Assembly (NCBI GenBank): GCA_024734555.1
Contig: JANPWX010019244.1
Location: 144,326-208,325 of the forward strand
Direction of reading: 5' to 3'
DNA length: 64,000 bases
Source of the DNA: Trochalopteron elliotii
Taxonomy: Eukaryota > Chordata > Aves > Passeriformes > Leiothrichidae
The notes beneath the pieces are model-generated. The model searched no databases. It saw only the letters and a program-made list of their open reading frames with translations, and was not told the DNA's origin. Below, piece after piece: positions 12,655 to 21,904 of the stretch; the stretch's first letter is position 1, and every line of letters begins with the position of its first letter. A program made the position numbers and the translations under genes.

Positions 12655-12917
12655 TTTTCTCCCAGTAGTTTTTTCCTTGGGTAAGACTTTTCATACTGTG
12701 TTTGACATTCTGAATTACATGATTACACACTACAAGACTCCAGCAACATTTTGCATTGTAAAGATGGAGATGCTCAGCATTTTGCCAGATGCCAGGCGAT
12801 ATCCTGACGTTTCTATCTTCACTTTAAGCCGAGTGACAGTCAGCATATTCACAATGAAGCCGAGACAATCTGCTATCAAGTTACAGTAGTGACATTTTCC
12901 CTGATGAAGGTCCCAGG

Positions 12918-13085
12918 GCTCGTTGGAATAAAGCAGCTCCGCCAAACGCGGCGTGCGGAGCAGCTCCGGCGCGGATTGCTCCGTGTGTAATGCCGTGTTT
13001 TATCCGTGCCGGTGGCTCGGCGGGCAGAGGCTTTGGTAAGTAAGTCTGTACTGCACCATTTCCTGGCTCGGTGCTCCGGGTGTTG
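12918..13085 (+). promoter_or_regulatory. CpG island, likely CNKSR2 promoter or first exon
   Basis: A dense CpG cluster (for example AAACGCGGCGTGCGGAG and TCCGGCGCGG), with over a dozen CpGs in roughly 150 bases, lies 220-390 bases before the CNKSR2-like start codon. Vertebrate neuronal scaffold genes often have CpG-island promoters, and no TATA box is evident here. A good splice-donor sequence (G|GTAAGTAAG, GT at 13036-13037) lies inside the cluster, so a small non-coding first exon could end here. The transcription start was not determined. Confidence 0.6.
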
Positions 13086-13235
13086 CAGGCTGTGTGCAGT
13101 GGGGGAGGTGCCAGAGCTGATCAAGCAGTGTAATTTTATACATTACTGAATCAGTGCAGGAGGAACCTGGAGGGACAAAGCATCATCTTCTCTTTGAACT
13201 GCACTGTAAAATCCGACAGCTCTCGTAGCCCAGCC

Positions 13236-13244
13236 ATGCTCTGA
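13236..13244 (+). promoter_or_regulatory. Two-codon upstream ORF (ATG CTC TGA)
   Basis: A minimal upstream ORF in the probable 5' leader, 61 bases before the start codon. It matters only if this DNA is kept in the mature leader. If the possible acceptor at 13293-13294 is used, it is removed. Confidence 0.4.
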
Positions 13245-13248
13245 TACA

Positions 13249-13294
13249 ATTTTTTCTCTCCTTTTTCTCCCTGATTTTGGTGTGAATGATAAAG
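13249..13294 (+). promoter_or_regulatory. Possible 3' splice site before the start codon
   Basis: A strong pyrimidine run (TTTTTTCTCTCCTTTTTCTC) is followed by no AG until AAAG at 13291-13294, the usual layout of a splice acceptor. Paired with the donor at 13036 it would define a small intron of about 260 bases in the 5' leader. The start codon would then lie only 10 bases into the next exon. This is inferred from motif layout alone. Confidence 0.3.
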
Positions 13295-13297
13295 TGA
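13286..13297 (+). promoter_or_regulatory. Three-codon upstream ORF (ATG ATA AAG TGA)
   Basis: A tiny upstream ORF ends 7 bases before the chosen start ATG. If transcribed, it could tune translation by reinitiation or leaky scanning. It overlaps the possible splice acceptor, so its presence in the mRNA is uncertain. Confidence 0.35.
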
Positions 13298-13304
13298 TCT
13301 GATG

Positions 13305-13368
13305 ATGGCTCTCGTTATGGAACCTATTAGCAAGTGGACGCCCAAGCAAGTAGTGGATTGGATGAAAG
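13305..13368 (+). CDS. CNKSR2: CNKSR2-like scaffold protein, first coding exon
   Basis: CNK proteins are multidomain scaffolds (SAM, CRIC, PDZ, PH) that link Ras/Raf/MAPK and Rho-type signalling at membranes; CNKSR2 is enriched in neuronal postsynaptic membranes. The exon encodes MALVMEP, then SKW, then QVVDWMKG, which is the extreme N terminus leading into the SAM domain. It ends in AAAG|GTAGGA, leaving one base of the glycine codon (phase 1). The ATG at 13305 is preferred over the adjacent one at 13302: it has A at -3 and G at +4 and gives the MAL start of the family. A TAA at 13290-13292 closes the frame upstream. By recall, CNKSR2 fits better than CNKSR3, whose start lacks the MAL extension and differs in the WMKG segment; CNKSR1 is more distant. 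The open frame running on to 13748 is intron read-through. The rest of the protein is not visible in the window. Confidence 0.82.
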
Positions 13369-13799
13369 GTAGGATCGTTTATTGCCGTGAATTGTCTGTA
13401 CTTCGGATCCTGTCAATTTGCATCCGTGCTCTCGCATTCTTTGTTTTGGGAAGAGTTTATTCAGTTCTGATCATCCCTGTGCTGCTTTGCCCGGTAGTTG
13501 TTAGAGACAGGGCTGAGCAGAGGCTGCCTGAGCTGTGGCTGTGCTGTGGGAATTGCTGCCGACAGCGGAGCGGGGATCAACTGCATTTGTTGGACAATGC
13601 AGACAGAAAGTGTTTGTGTCTCACGGCTCCATTATGCCTCGCACAGGGTAACGTCGGGGTGTTTGGCCGCTTTAAATTTGCCCTGATTAGGTCTGGTTTG
13701 CTCATATCAGGTGATCTGATGCAGTGGCTGTGCAGCGCTTGTCTGTAGTTTTGGGTACCACAAGAGCACCAAGAGCCGGGGGCTGGACTGAGGCATCCT
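13369..13799 (+). other. Start of intron 1 with splice donor
   Basis: Begins with GTAGGA at the exon boundary. GC content stays moderately high, consistent with the edge of a promoter region. No further coding sequence is recognised. Confidence 0.75.
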
Positions 13800-13895
13800 G
13801 CTCCTTCAGGGACGTGTCCTGCCCTGTCCAGGCTCCTTCAGGGACGTGTCCTGCCCTGTCCAGGCTCCTGCAGGGACCTGTCCTGCCCTGCCCAG
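13800..13895. repeat. Minisatellite, 3 x 32 bp
   Basis: Three tandem 32-base units at 13800-13831, 13832-13863 and 13864-13895. Each starts GCTCCT(T/G)CAGGGAC. The first two are identical and the third differs at a few positions. The array is GC-rich and lies about 430 bases after the exon donor, so length variation could affect the downstream flank of the promoter. Confidence 0.95.
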
Positions 13896-16249
13896 GCTGC
13901 CCAGCCGCGTGTCCGAGGCTCCGCGTCCGTGCCAGCCGTGGGAAGGCGCAGGGCTGAGCCCGGCTCCGCGGGGAAACTCGCCGGGATAACTTGACAGGAA
14001 TGATGATTTCCCCGCACATTCGCAGTTTCACAACACAGCCGTCAGCTGTGACATGTTTTGCCTGACAATGCTCGGCTGTGCTGCAAACAGACCGGGATGG
14101 ATGGGAGGGCGAGGGATTGTTCTGATGATAAGTGGTTTAAATTTCTCCGGAGCGGGGGGAGAATGTATTATTCCCTCAGCGGGGTGCATTAGTGTTGTTA
14201 TACAGTGCTTCTGATGAGCTGTCTGTCTTTGAGATAAATAATTTCTGCCACGGGGGATCTCTGTTATATAAGGAGAAGAGGTGCAAATTTGGGGTGTAGG
14301 TTACTCATGATTCCTGTAATGTGATGACTGAACTTATGGGAGGGTTGAATTGGATACCCACTCAAATGTCCTTAAGGCTTTCAAAGTATTACCATTAATA
14401 AAGGAATGGTTCTCATCTCATTTTGCTAAGCTACATCTCCACACTTGGCTGAAACTGGGCTGTTTTGGTGCTTATCAGACATGTTGCCATCATCAGATAA
14501 TTATTCTTTTACAAGCACAGAGTCTTGTGAAGCAAACAGTGTCTAGGGGAATGGATGTACTTTGTTTCTCAGTGTTTGGGAACTCGGGGTAATTGGAAGG
14601 GCTTAAGCAGGTCGTTGGGATGAATCCTAAATCTTTAGATATAGGATTGATTCCCAGGCTCCAATGTCACTAGGTGATATCAAATCCTAATGTATTTGTA
14701 GAGGAGTTTTCTGATCCAATCCTTCATTGTCAGTACATAAAAGAGTTAAGAAGTGGACAGATCACTCTGCTATTTTAACTCCTTACTTGAATTATAATGT
14801 AAATTAAGTGTCAAAGTGTGTAGAATACTTGTTGCTAAATTTAAAATTACTTTCTGCTACTTTTTTATCCTTTGTGATGTAAACTAATTACATCTTGGGG
14901 AACAGTAATCCATGATGTGCAGTGGAGGAAGGTCATACAAGCAGCAGGTTTTTAAATGTCTGGAGTTGCCTGACAGTTGGATTTCCATACCAGACTGCAC
15001 AGTGCACCATCCACAGGGATATCTGGAGCAGGCAGCACTGTCAGTGCTGTGCCTCTATGTTCAAGCATAAACAAAGATAATGCAATGAACACTGAAGTAT
15101 TCACAACATTGATATTTTCCTTGGTAACATGAGCTGCACATCCACAAACAGGAAGGTTGCACATTTGTCCATTTTCCCCAGTTAATATTACAAGTCTCAT
15201 TTTTATCCCAGCATTTACCTTTGCAGATGCATTGTTCAACTGCAGCCAAAGACCTACCCCACACAAATGGCAGTCAGTTTAAAACTACTTGTAACAATCT
15301 TACTTTGCAAAAATTGCCCAAGTGTGGCCACTGTTTGCCTGTAATTTCAATGTGTTGTGGAGCTCAGCTCTGTTGGCTACAGTTACTCTGCTAAATCCAT
15401 GTGCCAGAGAGGTTTAAGGCAGTGATTTTCTGTGATAAGGTAGCTTTTATGTAGTTCTTCAATTCTGAAAGGTCGCTTCTTTCACAGCATTAAAAGATAA
15501 ATTAAAGACTCTTTCAAAAAATTACTACTTTAGGAATTATGTGGAATATTTATGAATTATTAGGAATTATTTAGGAGTATTATCTTGACTGCAGATAGCA
15601 ACATGTTAATAAACAATGGAACAAATATTGCCACTGTAATATACCTTGGGGGGACTTAAAAATAGTAGACAATTAGTTTTATTTGTGGAGTTTGTAAATG
15701 ATAACATATTTCACAGGGAAATGACAGCAACGCGCTTTTAAAACTTGTATTTATCATATCCCTTGAAGCCATTAGAACTTACTTCTAAAATCTGTTAGCA
15801 GAGACTGTGTTTTGAAACTTAGTAGCAGTGAGTACCAGAAGCATCAAATAACTGTAGAGAAGATGGAAGGAAGCCACGAAAATTATGTTAATGGTCCCCA
15901 GAATGTATCCTGGTTACAGCATCCAAAGAGAGCAGCAGCTGCAGCCTGAGTACCCCCCCCCCCCCAAGAGGAGACACCCTTCTGTTATTTTCCTTTAGGA
16001 AATGTTACTTGCCAAAAAAGTAAAAATTGGTAGGCTTTAAGGAACATTGTAATGACAAGTTGGCATCTTGTATTTATCCACAGTCCCTTTCTCGGGAATG
16101 CACTCAACTGGAATTCAATTAGGGAACTGCATCTGATGGTGTGGACAACGTGAAAAGGCCATGCAAGTCTGGAGAAATTGATTCCTGAGGCTCTCAGAAG
16201 TTCTACAAGTTAAAACTCCAGATACTTTTGTGTTAAAGAAACTGCATTT
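13896..16249. other. Intron 1, promoter-proximal part
   Basis: The first 300 bases remain GC-rich with several CpGs. A TATATAA at 14265-14271, followed by GGAGAAG, could be a TATA-type element, but no transcript supports it. A run of 13 C lies at 15953-15965. Nothing else was recognised. Confidence 0.55.
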
Positions 16250-16273
16250 ATATACAAAAATATTTTTGTATAT
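16250..16273. repeat. 24-bp perfect palindrome
   Basis: ATATACAAAAAT followed by ATTTTTGTATAT is exactly self-complementary, with no spacer. It is AT-rich and could extrude as a small cruciform. It leads into a short tandem array of AAAATAATTTTG-like units. Confidence 0.95.
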
Positions 16274-16288
16274 GCAAAATATTTTTGT

Positions 16289-16337
16289 AAAATAATTTTG
16301 AAAAATAATTTTGAAATAATTTTGAAAAATAATTTTG
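16289..16337. repeat. Tandem AAAATAATTTTG-like array, four units
   Basis: Units of 11-13 bases start at 16289, 16301, 16314 and 16325, each nearly AAAATAATTTTG. They share the AAAATA/TTTTG pattern of the neighbouring palindrome and may have grown from it by slippage. Confidence 0.85.
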
Positions 16338-17599
16338 TAAAGTTTAGCAGATACAGCAGAAGGCAGTGTGGTTAAAAGGGAAGGTTTCAAAGGAGCTGAC
16401 AACATTAACTGGGAAGGTATTTTTAACAACAGTTTTTAGTCAGTATTCTTTTTGTTCCCTCCAAAATTTTAAACATCTCCTAATGGTTTTTAGGTGTTTC
16501 CCCTGGTATACAGCCATTTCTTACATAACTTACCTGTTTTCCTGGGGATGTGTGCTGTGGACCCAAAAGGTACTTTAGGAAAAACCTTTGCATTGCTCAG
16601 ATTCCGTGGTGGCCCCAGTGGAAAACAAACTTTACCCATAAAGCTCCCCAGTACCTTCAAGGTCAGAGTGGTTTATAGCTGGTCAGTTTTCCCTGGATTA
16701 GGTTTAACATATTAAAGTGAGTAAATGGCAAACTGCCCTCCAAGATGTGCATCTGGAATCCTTTACCTGGAGATTTTTGTTGCTTTTTGACGCAGGACCT
16801 CCCTGTAAAACTCAGGGACACTTTGCAGGTTATCAGTGAGCCCTCCAAACCCAAACCCCCCTGTTTTAGTGTGCACTGAGCAGGGGAGTCCAGATTCTGT
16901 GGTGCAGAGGGGAGCTAGCATGTCTTACTGAATTAACAAAAGGATGAGAGCTTGTGTTTCCATTGGAGGCAAAATCCGAAGAGAATTCTCTGTAGTTTTA
17001 GAACCAAGAGCATTGGAGATGTTGTACTTCCCAAGGGGAGCAGTTTACAAGTAGGTCATTTAAAATGTGAACTCATTTACAGAGAAGTGACACCTATGTC
17101 CAAATAAATACTCACTTTTCAAAGCAGTCCAAGGAAATGTAATGAAATGAAATACAATGCAATAAAAATACAGCTGTGGCTTTGAGAGAATGCAGTGCTA
17201 TTGAACAGCTGAAAATTAAAATGAGAAACCAGCTATTCCTTAAGTACCTGTAATAACTCCACACAGAGTCTGTGATTCAAAGTCCTGGGGGCTGACAGGT
17301 TTGTCTGCCAAAACAGCCTGCAGTGGAGGTTTCTCTCCTAATAAATGGTCTGCTATAGACACTCATTTCACAACTGCAAGCCATTTTTCCCCTTTAAATC
17401 TAGAATTTCTGCACCCTCAACAGGAGATGTAGACATTAAAAAAAAAAAAAAATTAATTCAGTTGGTAAACTGATTAACTGTGCTGCACTGATCCTGTGCA
17501 GAATAATTATATGTTTAGCTGAAGGGTTTTCCTTAGCATGTAATTCCCTGATTTCAGGCTGGCTCATAAAAGAGAAAGGCAGGCAGGGAGGGAGTGGAG
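16338..17599. other. Intron 1, nothing recognised
   Basis: AT-rich intron with a poly-A run near 17438 and no other recognised feature. Confidence 0.6.
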
Positions 17600-17705
17600 A
17601 GCAGGGAAGCTGATGACGTGAGAGGACTTGTTAACATTCACATCACGCCGGGCTCCGGCAAACCCCTCTCCCTCTTCCTTTGCTTCCCATCAGCTCACTA
17701 CCTGT
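17600..17705 (+). repeat. Unidentified dispersed element, copy A
   Basis: This segment aligns by eye with 29802-29898 on the same strand. Shared blocks are AGCAGGGA, TGACG, TTAACATTC or TAACATTCC, CCGGGCTC(C)GGCAAACCCC, TGCTT and TACCTG. The match extends over about 100 bases with small gaps. It is not CR1 or an LTR that I recognise. It may be an old SINE-like repeat, a duplicated regulatory element or an ancient conserved element. Confidence 0.5.
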
Positions 17706-20700
17706 GCTGGAGCAATGTGTCACAGCCAGGGAGCCTCCTCTCTTTGCAGGACATCGTATTTGTCAGATCTCAGATCTCAGAACTGACAAAAGAACTGGAA
17801 GCACAGCAGAATATTGTGATCCACTTCCAAGGCAGCAGCCCTGTAGGTGCTGGGCTGGGTGATGCTTGGCTTCCCTGATCCCCTTTCCTGACCTCGGAGT
17901 CCCATAATCCAGGAACACAATTCCACGAGATGCAATTTGAAACTGGAGTAGATAACCGAGGTCATCCCTTATTTAGAAAAATGTAGGGTTTATAGCATCT
18001 TTTCAGCTCTCTCTGAAGACAAATAGGTTTGGGAGAGACCTGAGCCACAAATGCAGAATTGGCGTTCAATTTCCAAGCTGTACTAAAGTAAAGGTTTCAC
18101 CTTTTTCCTTCTGCTCTTACCAATTGTACAGCTGAAACAAACAATTCTCTGTTGTGGCTCCCCCTTGGATTCATGTGTTCCACTGGCACCACATTTCCAG
18201 TTGTCTCTAGGAAGTCACTGAAGCAGAATTGGCTGCAATTCCTCCTTGATTTCTCTCACAAATCATGAAAGATTTTAATGCTTCTTAGTAATGAACCTTG
18301 TAACAACTCTTGAGTGCTGTAAACTGTTTGCTTTTAAAGGGTCAGCAGAGCCCACCTCAGAGTTGACAGCTTTGCAATGTTAAGTGCTAAAGGTCAGATT
18401 TCAAGGAACAGGTTCCCAATATTCAGCACAGTTAAGTGCTGGAATTAAGCTGTCCAGGCAGGTTTGGCCATTCCCTTTGTAGGAGGTTTTGAATACAACG
18501 GAGAAGAGCTCCAGCATCCCTGTGGAAGTGTTTCTGTGCCCAGTCTGTCCCCAGCAGAGTGACCTAATATCTTCTCAAGGCTTCTGCCAGCTCAGACAAG
18601 ACCTTGGGATGGTTTCTTGCATGGGGATCACACTCATCTTTGAAATGTGAAAAGTCCCAAAGAGATTATAGCTTTGGCTTCCTCCTGGATATTTCACAGT
18701 TTATATTTCCCAGAATAACCATGGGAGATGATGTCCAAATGTCTAAAGCTTGGGACTCTTCCTGCTGTGTTTCACAAGGAGAGCAGCAGAGCTGGTGACC
18801 ATCAGAGCTGCAGTCCCAGAAGCAAACCCAGACCTGCTCCACTTCCACCAACATTCCCAAAAGGCCCATTCCTCCCTGCCCCAGAGGGTAAGGTAGCAAA
18901 CAGAGCTCAGAAGACTGGCAGGATTGCCTGTGAGCCAGTGCCCTCAAGGCTTTGACTGTTACCACTTTTAATTCAGTTTGTGCACCACTGGCAACCTGGA
19001 GGGACAACAAAACACTTTGCTGAGCCCATGGCTCCAGTTTGTGTCCTCCAGTAACTGCAGCCATGGCTGGGGTCATTGCCAGCTGGCCCACAGCAAAATT
19101 TAGTACAAAGACCTCCCTAAATCAAGTCTATAATTCTCTATGGAAATTATTTTGGCAGAGGTATTTCTGCATCCCTGTCGCTATTACCTCATCTTCACTA
19201 ACTCCACTTTGAGGACCAATTATAAACTGGTCTATATATCTTCTTCTATAGCACTATCTCCATAAAAGATTTCAGCAACATTTAGCAATTTAATGGTCTG
19301 TATTTATTATCAGGTTATTTAGGACTGTATTCTGAAATTTCCCTATCTATAAAGCATTCAGACCTTTTTAAGAAATGTAATTCTGCTCCCAGAGAAAAGT
19401 CTGAGCTCAATGAAAGTCTCTCAAGTCACATTTATCAAGCGTAACTAATCTTTCAGGTCATTATGTAAAGAAATTCGCTTTATTGTCTTGCAGCTTAATA
19501 TCAGCAGTCAGACAATGTGTCACGCATTGCTGTGCCTTGTAACCTTTACTGTGTGTTAAAATTATGCAAAATTCCCAACTTCCTCCCAGTCCTGACCATC
19601 CCAGGGAGGGCAGAGTAGCAATGCAAATTCAGAGGAGTCCAACCTTCTCCAGCTCTCCATTATTTCACAGTGCTTCATCTTATGAGGCAAAATTCAGGAT
19701 AAATTAGCTCCTGTGGATGACACTTTCAGACCACATTAAATGAGGTGCTGTATGTCAGGAAACTGCAAAGACACTGGATCCTGCTCAGCAATAAGATGCT
19801 CTCATGGAGATGCTGTCATGGTTTCTTCCCAGACTTTCTTATCCCACTCATTCCAGTTTCTAAACTTTTCCTTCCTTTGGCAGGATTGGCATCAGCCATA
19901 ACCCTGAGACCTGTGTGTCATGGTGTTACCAATACATTAGTTTGTAAAATGTGGATTTCCTATGAAAAGAGCAGAACATCTCAGTGCTACAGGATTCCTG
20001 GCTGCCTAGGTTGGAAGGCAGTTTGAGAAACATTGCATTGTGCAGAAAAATACATTATGAGTACCATTTCAGTGTATGGAAAACACTGCCTAGGTGGGGG
20101 AGTGCCAGGCAAAGCTCTGCTCCAGATCCTGTCTCAGAACCCATGGGAAGGCAGCTCCATGTTTGGGTAAAGAAATAATCCTGCCTGAGAAATCTCCTTT
20201 CCTCTCATTCTGATGGGTTCAATGTCTTGCATTTCTGTTTGCAATGAAGGGGAAAAAAGGAAAGCAAAAAGTAAATTGCAATTTGTCCTCTTGCAAAATT
20301 GTTTTAGCACCTCCAAAGCTTTCAAAGCTGAAAAAGGCAGAGCTTATCCTTTTAATGCCATTCTTTCAGAACTGCTGTCCTGCCATGCTGACAGAAATGG
20401 AGGTTGTGGCTCTGCTGCTGAAATTAGTGACACTCTTGATATTAAATGAAGCATTTTTTTCTGAATAAACCACTGTAGTATCAAATATTGCTGAGCAATA
20501 ATCTACATTCATCCTCTCCACCCAGAGTGGTTTTGTAGATTTTGACTGTGATTTTGATCTTCTAAATACTGCTTTGCATTGCTAATTTAAATTGCTACTT
20601 TTGCAGTTTAGGTTTTTTGGCAAACATGACTTTCTCTTCCCTGATGCCATTGCAATGAGGGCAGGAGCTGGAATGGGAAGGTTCAGGAGTTACTCTTAAG

Positions 20701-21730
20701 GGATTCAGAGAGAGAAAAAATTATGAGGTTGTATCTGTGAAGGGCTCTAGTGATGAATCGAAATGAAATTATTTCTGATTAACTGACACTCACTCAGCTC
20801 CTAAAACATATCCTTGCTGACCCTCTGCAGAGAAGTGCTCAGGAGGATTCAAGGCCAATGCAATGTTTGGGATTTCCTGCTCAAATTCTCCACCAACTGT
20901 TTTCCAGCAAAGATGAATTATAAAAAGACTGTGGAGCATTTTTAGTTCAAACGTAGGTGGCATGTTTGAAATAAAAACGTAGCAGCCAGTAATTTTGCAA
21001 AATACATTCAGCTTTATTCACTACAAATATGTCCATCTCTTTCATTCTTGGCATCAAACAAAGCCTAGAGAAACTGTAGGGATTGCAGGTGTTCTTAAGG
21101 CAGAAATTGTGTTTTGTATAATGGTGCTGAAACTCCTACAGCTCTAGAAAGGATTCCTTTGGCACATCTGCTTCTTTTACATGGAAAACTCTCTCTGGGT
21201 GCAGGCAGACAGGGGTGTCAGCCTGACAGCTCAGACATGCCAATGATCACCTGAATTAAAGCATCTTTTACTTCTCTCTCTCTGCCAAATTCCCCCATTC
21301 CCTTTTTTCCTCTCTCCTGTTTATTCACATTTCTCTCCAGCAGCAATTTTCTTGCCTTTTGTGCAATGAGATGGACAATAAGCATCAGATTGTGAAGGAA
21401 TTTGTTCATTTAACATCAAAAATTTCTAGCTTTGAGTATCTTGGAAAGGATTGCAGTGATTTGGAAGTGAAGTGCATCCAAAATCCCAGGGGAGGTGAAA
21501 ATCACCAGCCTCAAGAAGACAAGCACAGCTCCTGGGAGCTCTAAGGGGCAGCTGGAAGAAAGCAAATGTTGCTGTTTCACTGATTCTCCATTAAAGTCTC
21601 CTGTGGATATCCTGGATACTCCTCAATTCTCTTTCAGACTGTGAAATGCTGCTTCCTTGGGAGACATGAATGAGGGAAGTTCAAGAGTGGTATCTGGTAA
21701 TGAAATCCTCTCCAGTGGATAGGGATGCAC
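17706..21730. other. Intron 1, one conserved-element candidate
   Basis: No coding exon, RNA gene or clear repeat was recognised. A possible conserved element at 19440-19580 is listed separately. Open frames here are short and unsupported. Confidence 0.55.
19440..19580. promoter_or_regulatory. Candidate conserved non-coding element
   Basis: AT-rich sequence of high complexity with three retained CpGs (AAGCGT, TTCGCT, CACGCA) and motifs such as CTTTATTG (SOX-like) and ATTATG. It has no repeat character. Conservation is inferred only. Confidence 0.22.
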
Positions 21731-21904
21731 AGTTTGCCCAGAGAAGTTACGGGTGAACCATCCCTGGAAGTGTCCAAGGCCAGGCTGGATGGGATTTGGA
21801 GTAGCCTGGGACAGGGGAAGGTGTCCCTGCCCATGGCAGGGGGTGGGACTGGATGGGCTTTAAGGTCCCTTCCAACACAAACCAGACTGGAATTCCATGA
21901 TCTT
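21731..21904 (+). mobile_element. CR1 LINE 3' end, 5'-truncated
   Basis: A forward CR1 tail: TTTGCCCAGAGAAGT, TGGAAGTGTCCAAGGCCAGG, TGTCCCTGCCCATGGCAGGG, TTTAAGGTCCCTTCCAACAC, ending near TTCCATGATCTT. About 170 bases remain and none of it is coding. Confidence 0.95.

Noticed and set aside
12400..12889. Lysine- or phenylalanine-rich frames containing unknown residues
   Set aside because: Translation of the poly-A tract and the assembly gap.
13369..13748. Continuation of the CNK reading frame to 13748
   Set aside because: The sequence stops resembling CNK exactly at a GT donor, so this is intron read-through.
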